In this document: piece by piece, positions 35,921 to 45,212 of the stretch
How the letters are laid out: every line of letters starts with the position of its first letter
Numbering within the stretch: position 1 is the stretch's first letter
NCBI RefSeq assembly: GCF_005116715.1
Contig: NZ_SWCI01000003.1
Coordinates: 124,001-188,000, forward strand
Direction of reading: 5' to 3'
From: Ferrimonas sediminicola
GTDB taxonomy: Bacteria > Pseudomonadota > Gammaproteobacteria > Enterobacterales > Shewanellaceae
DNA: 64,000 nucleotides
The notes under the pieces: model-generated
What the model was told of the DNA's origin: nothing
The model's input: the letters and a program-made list of their open reading frames with translations, nothing else
Database searches by the model: none
Made by a program: the position numbers and the translations under genes

Positions 35921-37540
35921 TCACCGAGGATTCAGGGTTGGCAGTCCCCGGTGTTCTTTCTCCGTTTCCTGTTTGATTCTTGACACTTGTGCGGCCAAGA
36001 CCGACAAATCTGCCGTTCCCGGACGGGGGCCGAAACTCTGGCTCATCAGTCTATCCAATTCAGGGGCCAACTCGGGGAACAGACGACGCACCTGGACCAG
36101 GGTGGGGCTGGGGCCGCGGATCCCCTCTAGCCGGGCCGGCAGGGTCTGTAGGGCGCCATTGAGATCGTCATTGGCTATGGCGCGCTCGAAGCCGTTGGCT
36201 GTCGGCTGGCTCATGACAGATGGGCGGGATGACGTCTCAGGAGGGGACGCGGCTCCTCCCCGGCGATTGCCCCAGAGCAGGGCGCCGATCAGGGCCACGG
36301 CGAGTAACCAGGTCGAGTAGAACCAGGGGTTGCCCTCGCTCTGCCTAGGAAAGTCTTGTCTCTGAACCTGGGATTGAGGGGCGATGACCGGCTGGTTTTC
36401 TGCCGGTTGCACGGTGAGGGTCCGGGCGGGCAGTGTTGCCCACTCCTGGCGGTTCATCTTGGCGTTCCACCAGGCGATGCGCACCTCTGGCAGGGTGTAG
36501 GTGCCAGCCTGGGAGGCGACCAGGGCGGTACTCTGCTGCAGCCTGGCCACCACCTCGCGGTTGCGAACCTGGTCACTTCTCTCCCCTTTGTCCGGGTAGC
36601 TCTTCAGTCCCTCCGGGTAGTGGATATCGAGGTTGGGCAGGGCCGCTTCGGAGGTGCCGACGGCAGTCAGGCTAATGATTCGTGTCAGGGGCTCTCCCAC
36701 CCTGACCTGGTCCTGTTGTGGTGTCCATTCCTCACTGAGGACGACGGCATTGGCCACCAGCCAGGGGGCGGTAAAGGAAGCGGGTGGCGCCTTGACTCTC
36801 AGTGGCAGTGCCTGCCCCATCACCTGAACCGGTTTGGACAGGGAACGGCTGAACAGATCATTGCTGCGACCGGCCCGCAGGATATCGCCACTGAAGTCGG
36901 AGCCCTGAATCTGAAACTCGCCCACCTGCTGCGGCGTGATCAGGTAGTGGCGCTCGATCACCCGGTAACGGTGTCCGTCGATGACCTCTGTGGTGTTGCT
37001 GTCCTGCCCCATCTGGGCGATGGCGGCGCCCTCAAGGCTGGGTTCGGTGAGGCTGCCCCGTTGGAGCTCCGCCGCGAGGTAGAGCTTGACCTGATAATCC
37101 ACCGGTTGGCCCAGCCAGACTTCGTCATCGGACAGGGTCGCACGCAGAAACACCGGAGATGCCTGGGGGGCCTGGGCATCTCGCTCGACGACGCTGAGGG
37201 TGATGGCCTGGGTCGACACTCCCCCCGCCTCCAGAGCGGGAATCAGTAGGGTCCCGGTACGCTTGGGCACCAGCAGCAACTGCCAGCGGGTCTCCTTGCG
37301 GGCATTGAAGTTGATGATCTGGGTGGAGCGGCTGATGTTGTTTCTGAGTAGATCAAAGTCACTGAGCAGCGCCGAGGTGTCCAGGGCGTCGGAGGCCAGT
37401 TCATCGTCGGCTACCACGTTGAGGACAAAGGCGTGGCCCATTCGAACCGGGTTGGTGTCGACACTGGCCGTCAGGCTGCTGTAGGCCCAGCTGAGAGGGG
37501 CGATGGCCCAGGCCAGCAACAGGATGATTCGAATTACCAC
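35921..37540 (-). CDS. batD: BatD-family protein
   Basis: 539 residues: signal peptide (from GTG 37540), a long periplasmic beta-sandwich region beginning LTASVDTNPVRMGHAFVLNVV, a membrane helix near residue 425 (WFYSTWLLAVALIGALLWG) and a cytoplasmic tail. These match BatD (DUF7939-type) proteins of the Bacteroides aerotolerance family. The GTG start overlaps the TAA of the upstream VWA/TPR gene by 7 bp. It closes the moxR-bat operon. Confidence 0.83.
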   Translation of the reverse strand: MVIRIILLLAWAIAPLSWAYSSLTASVDTNPVRMGHAFVLNVVADDELASDALDTSALLSDFDLLRNNISRSTQIINFNARKETRWQLLLVPKRTGTLLIPALEAGGVSTQAITLSVVERDAQAPQASPVFLRATLSDDEVWLGQPVDYQVKLYLAAELQRGSLTEPSLEGAAIAQMGQDSNTTEVIDGHRYRVIERHYLITPQQVGEFQIQGSDFSGDILRAGRSNDLFSRSLSKPVQVMGQALPLRVKAPPASFTAPWLVANAVVLSEEWTPQQDQVRVGEPLTRIISLTAVGTSEAALPNLDIHYPEGLKSYPDKGERSDQVRNREVVARLQQSTALVASQAGTYTLPEVRIAWWNAKMNRQEWATLPARTLTVQPAENQPVIAPQSQVQRQDFPRQSEGNPWFYSTWLLAVALIGALLWGNRRGGAASPPETSSRPSVMSQPTANGFERAIANDDLNGALQTLPARLEGIRGPSPTLVQVRRLFPELAPELDRLMSQSFGPRPGTADLSVLAAQVSRIKQETEKEHRGLPTLNPR

Positions 37541-39339
37541 TGGGTGCGCTCCTCATTGATCTTGCCGGCACGTCGGCGGCGTTCGTACTCTAACTTCATC
37601 TTATTTCTTAGCAGGAGACTTGGATCGTCCTGGACCCTTTCCAACTGTTTGAGGTCCAGGGGCTGTTCCTGCGGTTCTCCGTTCTGCTGTGCCTGGGCGG
37701 TCTGCCCGGCGGCCGGTGATTGTGGCGACTGCGCCTCTCCGTCACCGGGTGGGGGGGCTGCCTGGGACTCCTGCTGATCCTCCTGGTCACCGCCGTCTTC
37801 AGAGGGCGGAGTTTGCGACCGCTGCTCCTGAGGCCGGGGGGGCGTCGAAGATGAGTTGGAGAGGGCGGAAGCTGGCGACTCGGGGCTGTCGTGCTGGCTG
37901 GCGCTGGCGTCCTCTTGAGACGGATCGTCGCCCTGTCCACCCTGCTCCTGAGAGGCACTCTCCTCCTGTTGCTGGTTGTTATCCTGCTGCTGTTGGGATT
38001 GCTGCTGAAGTCGCTCCAGCAGCGCCAGGTTCTCTCTAGCCTGGGTCAGCCCGGGTTGCAGTTTGAGTGCCTGGCGGTACGCCTCCATGGCGGGCTGCAA
38101 CTGCTGCAGCCGCGCCAGGGCATTGCCCTGATTGTAGAGGCTTTGGGCGGTTTGCGGCAGCTTGCGGTATTCACTGAGGGCCGACCGGTAATCCCCGGCC
38201 CGGTAGAGGGCGTCGGCCCGGGGGCCTCCCTCTGGAAGCCGTTCGGCGGCCTCGGCGAACTGCCGCTGATCCAGCAGTTGCCGGGCTTCGGCCTGGGGAG
38301 AGTGCCACCAGGCGGCATGGACCCCGGGAGGCGGTAGAATCAGCAGTGGCAGCAGTACCATCAGCCAGTGACGGCGCAGGGAGACCGCCGCAGGCAGCAG
38401 CAGCAGCGGAATCAGGTAAACCCCCATATCCTGCCACTGGCTGGTGTGCTGCCGGTTGTCATCCTTATCCGTCTCTTCTGAAGAGACCCGCTGTGACAGC
38501 CGGTTGATGTCGTCATCACCATTGTCATAGGTGACCAGCTGACCGGAGCCTTCGGCCGCCAGCGTTGCCAGCAGGCCGAGGTCGGTCTGGGCCACCACCA
38601 CCTCACCGCTTCGGCTTTTGATCAGCTCACCGCTGCTGGCACGCATGGGCGCCCCCGCCTCGGTACCCAGGGCATAGACCTGGAGTGTCCAGGGGTAGGA
38701 GGCGGCCAGCCTCAAGGCCTCTTCGGTGTGTTCCGGATTGAGGCCATCGATAAACAGGATGATCTCGCCCTTGCGGTAGCCGGCGTCTTTGAGCAACTGG
38801 TTGGCCAGGGTCAGGGCACTCGGCAGGTCTGACCCGGGAACCGGCATGATCTCCGGCGACAGGTTGGGCACCAGGTTGAGCAGAGTCTCCTTGTCGTCGG
38901 TCATGGGCGACAGGGCAAAGGCATCCCCGGCGAAGGCCACCAGGGCGGTTTCGCCTTCATCAAAGCGGCGTATCAGATCGATCGCCTTGAATCTGGCCTG
39001 GGTCAGCCTGTTGGGGAGCAGGTCAGTGGCGTACATGGAGTAGCTCATGTCCATCACAACCACCCTTCCCTGATGTAACTGGAACACCGGCACCTGCTGC
39101 TTCTGCCAACTGGGGCCGGCCAGGGCAATCAGCGCCAGTGCCGCGACCATCCATGGCCACCACAGCCGGGGCTGGGGTTGGGCCTGGGGGGACACCAGCA
39201 TCGCCCGCTGCAGGTGCTTGGGCACCAGCCGTTGCCACTGCTGTTGTCGCCGTTGGAAGTGGCTGAGGGCGAACCACAGCAGCGGCAGCAGCGGCAGCGC
39301 CAGCAGCCATCCGGGGCGCAGCAGAAGAAAGTCAGTCAT
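37534..39339 (-). CDS. VWA/TPR protein, BatB-BatC fusion
   Basis: 601 residues joining two functions. N-terminal membrane segments are followed by a von Willebrand A domain with the metal site DMSYSM near residue 97. A second membrane hairpin is near 310-340. TPR repeats follow (QSLYNQGNALARLQQLQPAMEAYRQALKLQPGL). The C-terminal about 150 residues are a disordered Gln/Ser/Pro/Glu-rich tail. In Bacteroides these are separate batB and batC; fusion is common in gammaproteobacteria. Start and stop both overlap neighbours (7-8 bp), indicating a tightly coupled operon. Confidence 0.87.
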   Translation of the reverse strand: MTDFLLLRPGWLLALPLLPLLWFALSHFQRRQQQWQRLVPKHLQRAMLVSPQAQPQPRLWWPWMVAALALIALAGPSWQKQQVPVFQLHQGRVVVMDMSYSMYATDLLPNRLTQARFKAIDLIRRFDEGETALVAFAGDAFALSPMTDDKETLLNLVPNLSPEIMPVPGSDLPSALTLANQLLKDAGYRKGEIILFIDGLNPEHTEEALRLAASYPWTLQVYALGTEAGAPMRASSGELIKSRSGEVVVAQTDLGLLATLAAEGSGQLVTYDNGDDDINRLSQRVSSEETDKDDNRQHTSQWQDMGVYLIPLLLLPAAVSLRRHWLMVLLPLLILPPPGVHAAWWHSPQAEARQLLDQRQFAEAAERLPEGGPRADALYRAGDYRSALSEYRKLPQTAQSLYNQGNALARLQQLQPAMEAYRQALKLQPGLTQARENLALLERLQQQSQQQQDNNQQQEESASQEQGGQGDDPSQEDASASQHDSPESPASALSNSSSTPPRPQEQRSQTPPSEDGGDQEDQQESQAAPPPGDGEAQSPQSPAAGQTAQAQQNGEPQEQPLDLKQLERVQDDPSLLLRNKMKLEYERRRRAGKINEERTQW

Positions 39340-40312
39340 GGCTGGTCCTCCGGGACAGCAGCAGATTCAGCAGGAGCAGCAGCAGCGCCAGTGCCAGCGG
39401 CCAGTGATAGAGCTCGGTCTTTGGTCGCCACAAGGCCTCCCCTCGGCGGACCGGCTCAAGTTCATCAAGCGCCAGGTAGATGGCCTCCATCTCATCGCCG
39501 CTGCGGGCGCGAAAGTAGCGGCCACCGGTGCTCTGAGCAATCTGCTCCAGGACCGGCTCATTCAGGTCCCGGCTGGGGTTGACCTGACGGCTCTGAATGC
39601 CCAACCAGCCTGTCCGGGTCATCGACTCGGCACCGATGCCTATGGTGTAGATGCGCACATCCTCCTGGCGCGCCAGCCTCACCGCCTGATCGACGTCGAA
39701 CTGGCCGGCGTTATTGCTGCCGTCGGTGAGCAGCAGCAACACCCGGTTGCTCTTCTCCAGTCCGGCGAAACGCTTGACCGCCAGGGCGATGGCATCGCCG
39801 ATGGCGGTCTGTTGACCCACCAGTCCCAGTACCGACTCGTCGAGGTAGCGCTTCACGGTGTAGCGGTCGAAGGTCAGGGGGGCCTGCAGATAGGCGCCAT
39901 CGGCGAACAGGATAAGGCCAAGCCTGTCCCCTTCGCGGCGGCGAATGAAGTCACCAAGCAGGTGCTGCATCATGGTAAACCGGTCCACCAGTTTTCCCTG
40001 GTACTCCATGTCCTCAATCTGCATGCTGCCGGACAGGTCGGCGGCGATCATCAGATCCCGCCCCTCTTTTTGCAGGGGAACCGGATCGCCAAGCCACTGG
40101 GGACGAGCGCAAGCCAGTACCAGCAGGGCCCAGGCAATCAGGGCGATCCAGGGGGTAACCCGGCTGATTTGCGCCTGCGTTGCGGCCGAGTTGGGGGCCA
40201 GGGTGCCGGGCAGCTTCAGGGCGGAGACAGAAGCCTCGTTGCGTATGCCCCTGGGGATCAGCAGCGGCAGCAGCAGGGTGACCAGCATCAGCGGCCAGGC
40301 CAGGGTCAGCAT
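39332..40312 (-). CDS. batA: VWA-domain membrane protein BatA
   Basis: 326 residues with a VWA domain between membrane helices. The metal-binding DLSGSM site lies near residue 91, with the downstream LLLLTDGSNNAG. The C-terminus is a transmembrane helix (WPLALALLLLLLNLLL). The start at 40312 is chosen because GGGGGAG lies just upstream and the helix begins at once; the open frame to 40471 adds a Pro-rich unlikely leader. It overlaps DUF4381 by 7 bp and the next VWA gene by 8 bp. Confidence 0.87.
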   Translation of the reverse strand: MLTLAWPLMLVTLLLPLLIPRGIRNEASVSALKLPGTLAPNSAATQAQISRVTPWIALIAWALLVLACARPQWLGDPVPLQKEGRDLMIAADLSGSMQIEDMEYQGKLVDRFTMMQHLLGDFIRRREGDRLGLILFADGAYLQAPLTFDRYTVKRYLDESVLGLVGQQTAIGDAIALAVKRFAGLEKSNRVLLLLTDGSNNAGQFDVDQAVRLARQEDVRIYTIGIGAESMTRTGWLGIQSRQVNPSRDLNEPVLEQIAQSTGGRYFRARSGDEMEAIYLALDELEPVRRGEALWRPKTELYHWPLALALLLLLLNLLLSRRTSHD

Positions 40313-40764
40313 GGTCTTCTCCCCCGGCTCAGCCCGGTGAGGGTGTGTCGCACCAGGGGGTGGTACAGCTGTCTTTCTGTACGGTTGTCCTGGGTGTACT
40401 GGCGGGAGGAGAGCGCCTGCCAGCTTGTTTGCTGCTCCCGGCTCTGGTGCCTGGACAACCAGAGATCCCACTCATCTCCGGTTAAGGAGGCCACCTCCTC
40501 CCTGGGGTAGTAGGCCAGGGCACAGCGCTTGATCAGGCTGCTCAGGGTGGCTATCTCCACTTGTTGCGGCAACTTCTCCAGCTCGTTCAAGGCCTGTCTC
40601 AGGGGGCGACGATGACGATGGATGCGCCAGCCATGCAGCAGCGCGCCGGCGATGATCACCATCGATACCACCATCAGCAGGGTGGCAGACAGGGACAGGG
40701 GCCAATAACCGGCTAAGGGGGTGGCGATGATGTCGTTCAATTCGGCTAATGGATCGGCTTCCAT
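40306..40764 (-). CDS. DUF4381 membrane protein of the bat operon
   Basis: 152 residues, one membrane helix (about residues 24-46, LSATLLMVVSMVIIAGALLHGW), then a basic cytoplasmic helical domain with YYPREEVASLTGDEWDLWL. This small protein occurs regularly between the DUF58 and batA genes in gammaproteobacterial bat operons (DUF4381). Function unknown; a scaffold for the VWA proteins is likely. It overlaps DUF58 by 19 bp. Confidence 0.82.
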   Translation of the reverse strand: MEADPLAELNDIIATPLAGYWPLSLSATLLMVVSMVIIAGALLHGWRIHRHRRPLRQALNELEKLPQQVEIATLSSLIKRCALAYYPREEVASLTGDEWDLWLSRHQSREQQTSWQALSSRQYTQDNRTERQLYHPLVRHTLTGLSRGRRPC

Positions 40765-41666
40765 ATGCTATCCAGTTGTTCGGTCAATGGTCTGCCGGCA
40801 TCCACCCGGGAGAGGCGCAGTCCCCGCGTGTGGCAGCCCTGCTCGAAGTCGTGCAGCTGTGAGGCAAATTGTTGTTGCCAGAGGCGACGGTCGTGATGAT
40901 CCATCTGGGATAACCGCCCCTGATGCCAGACCGGCACGGTGATCCGATCGGGCAGTGCCGACAGCCTCTGGGCCAAGGGGTCGGTGATCTGGAACAGGCG
41001 GATGTCGCTGTGTCTTCCCAGGTCAGCCAGGGTATCCAGGTGTTGAGGGAGCAGTCCCAGGCCATCGGAGATGACCGGAATGACCCCTCCGGGGTGGGCC
41101 AGGTGCCTCAGGCGGCCGACACCCTGGTCCAGGTACTCCTCCTGGTCCGAGCCCGTTTGCCGGTGAATGTGGACCAGGGAGTCCAGCAGGGGGGCGATGC
41201 CCTGACGGCGGGCCCTGGGTTTGTGTTCGCGGTGGGCGCCCTCACAGCAGATGATGCCGCCGAGACGTTCTCCGGCCGCGATGCTCTGCCAGCCGATCAG
41301 GGCTGCCAGGTGGGCAGCCTGCACCGATTGCAGCATCAGGGCCGAACCGGTGCGCATTCGCTGGCCGAGATCGACGAACAGCATCACCGGCCGTTCCCGC
41401 TCTTCGCGGAACAGCTTGGTATGGGCATGGCCTGTTCGGGCCGTCACCCGCCAGTCGATGGTTCGGACATCGTCGCCGCTTTGGTATCGGCGCACTTCGT
41501 CAAACTCCATCCCCCGCCCTTTGAGGGTGCTGAGGTTCTGGCCTGCTCTCTGGCTGGTCCTGGGAAGGCCCCGGAAGGGGTTGTTGCGCGAGGCCGGCCC
41601 CCGGTAGATCAGCAACTCCTCCAGGGTGAGGTCAACACCGTTGGCGTGTGTGGGCAGGGTCACCAT
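40746..41666 (-). CDS. DUF58 protein of the MoxR/bat operon
   Basis: 306 residues with the DUF58 core: GRGMEFDEVRRYQSGDDVRTIDWRVTARTGHAHTKLFREERERPVMLFVDLGQRM. That part resembles a VWA-like fold with a modified metal site. The ATG at 41666 shares its A with the TGA of moxR, so translation is coupled. A longer open frame to 41882 overlaps moxR and is a shadow. In known systems this protein works with MoxR-type ATPase chaperones. Confidence 0.87.
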   Translation of the reverse strand: MVTLPTHANGVDLTLEELLIYRGPASRNNPFRGLPRTSQRAGQNLSTLKGRGMEFDEVRRYQSGDDVRTIDWRVTARTGHAHTKLFREERERPVMLFVDLGQRMRTGSALMLQSVQAAHLAALIGWQSIAAGERLGGIICCEGAHREHKPRARRQGIAPLLDSLVHIHRQTGSDQEEYLDQGVGRLRHLAHPGGVIPVISDGLGLLPQHLDTLADLGRHSDIRLFQITDPLAQRLSALPDRITVPVWHQGRLSQMDHHDRRLWQQQFASQLHDFEQGCHTRGLRLSRVDAGRPLTEQLDSIWKPIH

Positions 41667-42634
41667 CAGGCCAGGGCCACCCGTTTGATGATACGAGCGG
41701 TAATGGTATCGGCACTGATCCCTTCTGCTTCCGCCTGGTAGCTGAGCAGCAGCCGGTGACGCAGCACATTGGGCAGCACTGCCTGAACATCTTCCGGTGA
41801 CACGTAGTCTCGTCCCGAAAGCCAGGCCCGGGCTCTGGCGCACCGCTCCAGGGAGATGGTGGCCCTGGGGCTGACTCCCCACTCCAGATAGCGGGCCAGT
41901 TCATCGTCATATTGTTGGGGAGAGCGGGTGGCATCGATGAGCTGCACCATGTACTCCTCCAGCTGCGGAGCGAGATAGAGTTCCAGGGCCTGTTTCCGAG
42001 CGGAGAAGATCTCCTTCTGGGTCAGGGGCTGAGGTGGCTTGAGTGGGGCGGCCAGTGCTTCCTGACGACTCAGCGCCAGAATTTGGCGCTCAACCTCAGG
42101 ACCGGGATAATCCAGAGATAGGTGCAACAGGAAACGATCCAGCTGTGCCTCTGGGAGAGGGTAGGTCCCTTCGTTCTCGATGGGGTTCTGGGTTGCCAGG
42201 ACCAGAAACAGCGAGGGCAAGGGATAGCTGGTTTTGCCGACGGTGATCTGGTTTTCCGCCATCGCTTCCAGCAGCGCGGACTGCACCTTTGCCGGTGCCC
42301 GGTTTATCTCATCGGCCAGAAGCAGGTTGTGGAACAGCGGGCCAGCCTGAAATTCGAACTGGCCGGTCTCCTGGCGAAAGATGTCGGTACCGGTGAGATC
42401 CGCGGGCAGCAGATCCGGGGTGAACTGAACCCGGTGAAAATCGCCCTCAATGCTGTCTGCCAGGGCTTTGACCGCCCGGGTTTTGGCCAGGCCTGGCGGC
42501 CCCTCTACCAGCAGGTGGCCATCGGCGATCAGGGCGGTAAGCAGCCCATTCACCAGTTCCTGTTGTCCGATCACCATCTGGTTCAGGTAGATCTTCGCCT
42601 GTTCAAATCGTTCCAGCAGCATTGAAAGGTCCAT
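41666..42634 (-). CDS. MoxR-family AAA+ ATPase
   Basis: 322 residues with Walker A GPPGLAKT (about residue 40), Walker B LLLADEINRAP (near residue 105), sensor LATQNPIENEGTYPLPEAQLDRF and the C-terminal lid. MoxR ATPases act as chaperones inserting metal or assembling VWA-protein complexes. It is the first gene of the operon moxR-DUF58-DUF4381-batA-batBC-batD. The gap upstream (42635-42845) contains its promoter and no other gene. Confidence 0.9.
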   Translation of the reverse strand: MDLSMLLERFEQAKIYLNQMVIGQQELVNGLLTALIADGHLLVEGPPGLAKTRAVKALADSIEGDFHRVQFTPDLLPADLTGTDIFRQETGQFEFQAGPLFHNLLLADEINRAPAKVQSALLEAMAENQITVGKTSYPLPSLFLVLATQNPIENEGTYPLPEAQLDRFLLHLSLDYPGPEVERQILALSRQEALAAPLKPPQPLTQKEIFSARKQALELYLAPQLEEYMVQLIDATRSPQQYDDELARYLEWGVSPRATISLERCARARAWLSGRDYVSPEDVQAVLPNVLRHRLLLSYQAEAEGISADTITARIIKRVALA

Positions 42635-42846
42635 TGACTAATGTGTAGGTTAACTATCGTATAAAAATCAGTATTTCCCTTCCAGAGGGCATTGCACTGA
42701 AGGCAGTTAGACTAGGGGGAACGCAGGGATAAGCCCAGGATTAACATCACCTTTTGTCGGTGAGGGTATGAGTGTGTAACTGGAGGAAAGTTTCTCTGGA
42801 GTGCGGAGTTGATGCGAAGATGAGCACATTTTCTGGGTGATAACGC

Positions 42847-42876
42847 AAAAAAGCCCGGTTCGAGAGAACTGGGCTT
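42847..42876 (-). terminator. Terminator of the tRNA operon
   Basis: AAGCCCGGTTC (42851-42861), GAGA loop, GAACTGGGCTT (42866-42876), with one G-U pair. Six A residues at 42847-42852 give the U tract on the minus strand. Confidence 0.85.
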
Positions 42877-42885
42877 ACTAAGGCT

Positions 42886-42953
42886 GACTCCGGCCGCTGG
42901 AATTTTCGCGGCGATACTCCTCGTGGCTTAAATCCAGTTGGACTTGGGGAGTC
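42886..42953 (-). other. Structured tRNA-like remnant
   Basis: GACTCC (42886-42891) and GGAGTC (42948-42953) can close a 68-nt element with an inner CCGC/GCGG stem. It lies between the ghost fMet end and the terminator. The size and closing stem recall a decayed tRNA, but no anticodon or T-arm is convincing. Confidence 0.3.
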
Positions 42954-42962
42954 GATTGTAAT

Positions 42963-42981
42963 TGGTTGTGGGGGCCGGATT
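42963..42981 (-). pseudogene. Decayed 3' end of a tRNA-fMet gene
   Basis: The first 19 bases match the 3' end of the two intact fMet genes, with about two changes, and share the same flanking TAAT. The rest of the tRNA body is degenerate. Confidence 0.6.
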
Positions 42982-43050
42982 GGTACCGGCAGGCGTCCTG
43001 CGACGGCCTGTGGGTTATGACAGAACCCCTCTCCTCACTTCCTATGTAAT

Positions 43051-43127
<77 letters not shown>

Positions 43128-43175
43128 TCCGAATTGTCAGCGTTAACGACTCGTCGTTTCGTTACGCCAGTAAAG

Positions 43176-43251
43176 TGGCTCCCCCTGCTGGACTTGAACC
43201 AGCGACATATGGATTAACAGTCCACCGTTCTACCGACTGAACTAAGGGGGA
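43176..43251 (-). tRNA. tRNA-Asn (GTT)
   Basis: 76 nt including encoded CCA. The acceptor TCCCCCT pairs with AGGGGGA, the anticodon loop CTGTTAA reads GTT, and the T-loop is GGTTCAAGTCC. It is flanked upstream by a leader that is duplicated 90 bp away. Confidence 0.96.
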
Positions 43252-43430
43252 ATCGCAATTTTCGGTGTTTCACCTCACCGCTGAGGTCGCTCCCTGTTAA
43301 TCACAGTCCAGCTGATCTCAAGCCGACTGAACTAAGGGGGAATCGCAATTTTCGGTGTTTCACCTCACCACGGAGGCCGATACCTGTTAGAGACAGTCCA
43401 CTTTGGTTCAAGCCGACTGAACTAATAGGC
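43233..43430 (-). repeat. 90-bp direct repeats made of tRNA-Asn 5' halves and leader
   Basis: The sequence CCGACTGAACTAA recurs at 43233, 43323 and 43413, exactly 90 bp apart. The first copy belongs to the functional tRNA-Asn. The leader after it (43252-43279) is repeated without change at 43342-43369. The second and third copies keep the first 20 nt of tRNA-Asn but are decayed beyond (ghosts 43294-43341 and 43385-43430), lacking T-arm and CCA. Confidence 0.8.
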
Positions 43431-43442
43431 ATCGTTAGTAAT

Positions 43443-43519
<77 letters not shown>

Positions 43520-43532
43520 TCCGAGGCCATGC

Positions 43533-43560
43533 ACTATAGCGAACTGAGCAGAGAGCTCAA
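43533..43560 (-). promoter_or_regulatory. Sigma-70 promoter of the tRNA operon
   Basis: On the minus strand TTGAGC (43555-43560), a 16-bp spacer and TATAGT (43533-43538), followed by a GC-rich discriminator (GCATGGCC) typical of stringently controlled stable-RNA promoters. The first tRNA starts 14 bp downstream of the -10 box. Confidence 0.7.
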
Positions 43561-43831
43561 GTACTATTTCGATTTTTCTGAGCTGTATGGCTATTTTCGC
43601 AACATGACGCCCTCTATCTATACGGGGAGGGTAGGAACCAGTTCATTTCACCAACGTAAGAGAGAGGGGACCGGCCCGAAAATCAAACATCTTTCATTTG
43701 ATCTTTGTTCGTACACCCCATTGAATAGGTAACATAATTGCCCTTTATTCAACGGATTCATCCGTTTAGAGCATTTGTTTAATATGTTTGTTTGAAACTT
43801 CGCCATGAAAAGTTAGAATCAGATCACACTT

Positions 43832-43848
43832 TACTGGTCCGACCTTGT
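43832..43848 (+). promoter_or_regulatory. FadR-like operator upstream of fadIJ
   Basis: The 17-bp sequence contains CTGGTCCGACC, the invariant core of the E. coli FadR consensus (AACTGGTCNGACCAGTT). It lies about 55 bp before the fadI start. The wider gap 43520-43901 holds the tRNA promoter, AT-rich promoter-like sequence and no gene. Confidence 0.7.
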
Positions 43849-43901
43849 TTCGGCAGATGCCGCCAGGACGGAGAACTTTGGGTAGTTCGAGAGGAAAAAG
43901 G

Positions 43902-45212
43902 ATGACGACAAGACAAGAGGTCAAAACCCGCAGTGGTGACCGTATCGCGATCGTGGCCGGGCTGAGGACGCCCTTTGCCCGTCAAGCGACCGCTTTTCAC
44001 GGGGTATCGGCACTGGATATGGGCAAGATGGTGGTGGCGGAGATGCTGTCCCGTTACGACCTGAATCCGAAACTGGTGGATCAGGTGGTGTATGGCCAGG
44101 TGATTCAGATGCCCAAGGCCCCCAACATTGCCAGGGAGATTGTGTTGGGCACCGGGATGAACGTTCATACCGATGCCTACAGCGTGACCCGGGCCTGCGC
44201 GACCTCCTTCCAGTCGACCGTCAATGTGGCGGAGTCGATCCTCGCCGGTACCGTCGAGGTGGGGATTGCCGGGGGCGCCGATTCCAGCTCGGTGTTGCCC
44301 ATCACCGTTTCCACCAAGCTGGCGCGTGCCCTGGTGGATCTGACCAAGGCGCGAACCTTGGGGGATCGGCTGAAGATCTTTAGGCGGCTCGGTCTCCGTG
44401 ACCTGGCGCCTGTACCACCGGCGGTGGCGGAATACTCCACCGGCATCTCCATGGGACAAACGGCGGAGCAGATGGCTAAGACCCACGGTATCAGCCGGGC
44501 GGACCAGGATGCGATGGCGGTACGTTCCCATCAGTTGGCGGCTGAGAGCTGGAAAGCGGGGAACCTGGCCGCCGAGGTGATGACCTGCCATGTTCCTCCA
44601 TACAAGAGCTTCATCAGTGAAGACAACAACATTCGCGCAGAGATTCAGGCCGAGAAACTGGCCAAGCTGAAGCCGGTGTTTGACAAGAGACATGGTTCGG
44701 TTACCGCAGCTAACTCCACGCCCCTGACCGATGGGGCTTCGGCACTGATCCTGATGCCAGAGTCCAAAGCCAAGGCATTGGGATATCAGCCCATAGGTTA
44801 CATCCGCAGCTGGGGGTTTGCCGCCATCGACGTCTGGGAAGATATGCTGATGGGCCCCTCCTACGCCACCCCTCTGGCGCTGGACCGTGCCGGGATGACT
44901 CTGGCGGATCTGGATCTTATCGAGATGCACGAGGCCTTCGCCGCCCAGGCTCTGGCCAATATGAAGATGTTTGAGTCCAGAAAGTTTGCCGAAGAGAAGC
45001 TGGGGCGCAGCGATGCCATCGGCGAGATCGACATGGCCAAGTTCAATGTCATGGGGGGCTCTCTGGCCTATGGTCACCCCTTTGCCGCCACCGGCGGGCG
45101 ACTCATTACGCAGATGTGTAACGAGCTGAAGCGCAGAGGCGGAGGCCTTGGATTGACCACCGCCTGTGCGGCGGGCGGCCTGGGTGCGGCGATGATTCTG
45201 GAGGTGGAGTAA
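43902..45212 (+). CDS. fadI: 3-ketoacyl-CoA thiolase FadI
   Basis: Thiolase subunit of the FadIJ beta-oxidation complex; cleaves 3-ketoacyl-CoA to acetyl-CoA and a shortened acyl-CoA. 436 residues, the same as E. coli FadI. The nucleophilic Cys is in [10 protein letters not shown] near residue 98, with [17 protein letters not shown] and the second Cys in TTACAAGG. The ATG at 43902 has GAGG 8-10 nt upstream. It overlaps fadJ by one base (TAATG). A FadR-like operator just upstream indicates fatty-acid control. Confidence 0.93.
   Translation: MTTRQEVKTRSGDRIAIVAGLRTPFARQATAFHGVSALDMGKMVVAEMLSRYDLNPKLVDQVVYGQVIQMPKAPNIAREIVLGTGMNVHTDAYSVTRACATSFQSTVNVAESILAGTVEVGIAGGADSSSVLPITVSTKLARALVDLTKARTLGDRLKIFRRLGLRDLAPVPPAVAEYSTGISMGQTAEQMAKTHGISRADQDAMAVRSHQLAAESWKAGNLAAEVMTCHVPPYKSFISEDNNIRAEIQAEKLAKLKPVFDKRHGSVTAANSTPLTDGASALILMPESKAKALGYQPIGYIRSWGFAAIDVWEDMLMGPSYATPLALDRAGMTLADLDLIEMHEAFAAQALANMKMFESRKFAEEKLGRSDAIGEIDMAKFNVMGGSLAYGHPFAATGGRLITQMCNELKRRGGGLGLTTACAAGGLGAAMILEVE

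Noticed and set aside
43233-43430. Possible CRISPR or mobile-element repeats in the tRNA operon
   Set aside because: The 90-bp units are derived from tRNA-Asn and its leader; there are no unique spacers or cas genes.
43529-43732. 67-codon plus-strand frame upstream of fadI
   Set aside because: It covers the tRNA promoter on the other strand, has no ribosome binding site, and does not resemble a protein.
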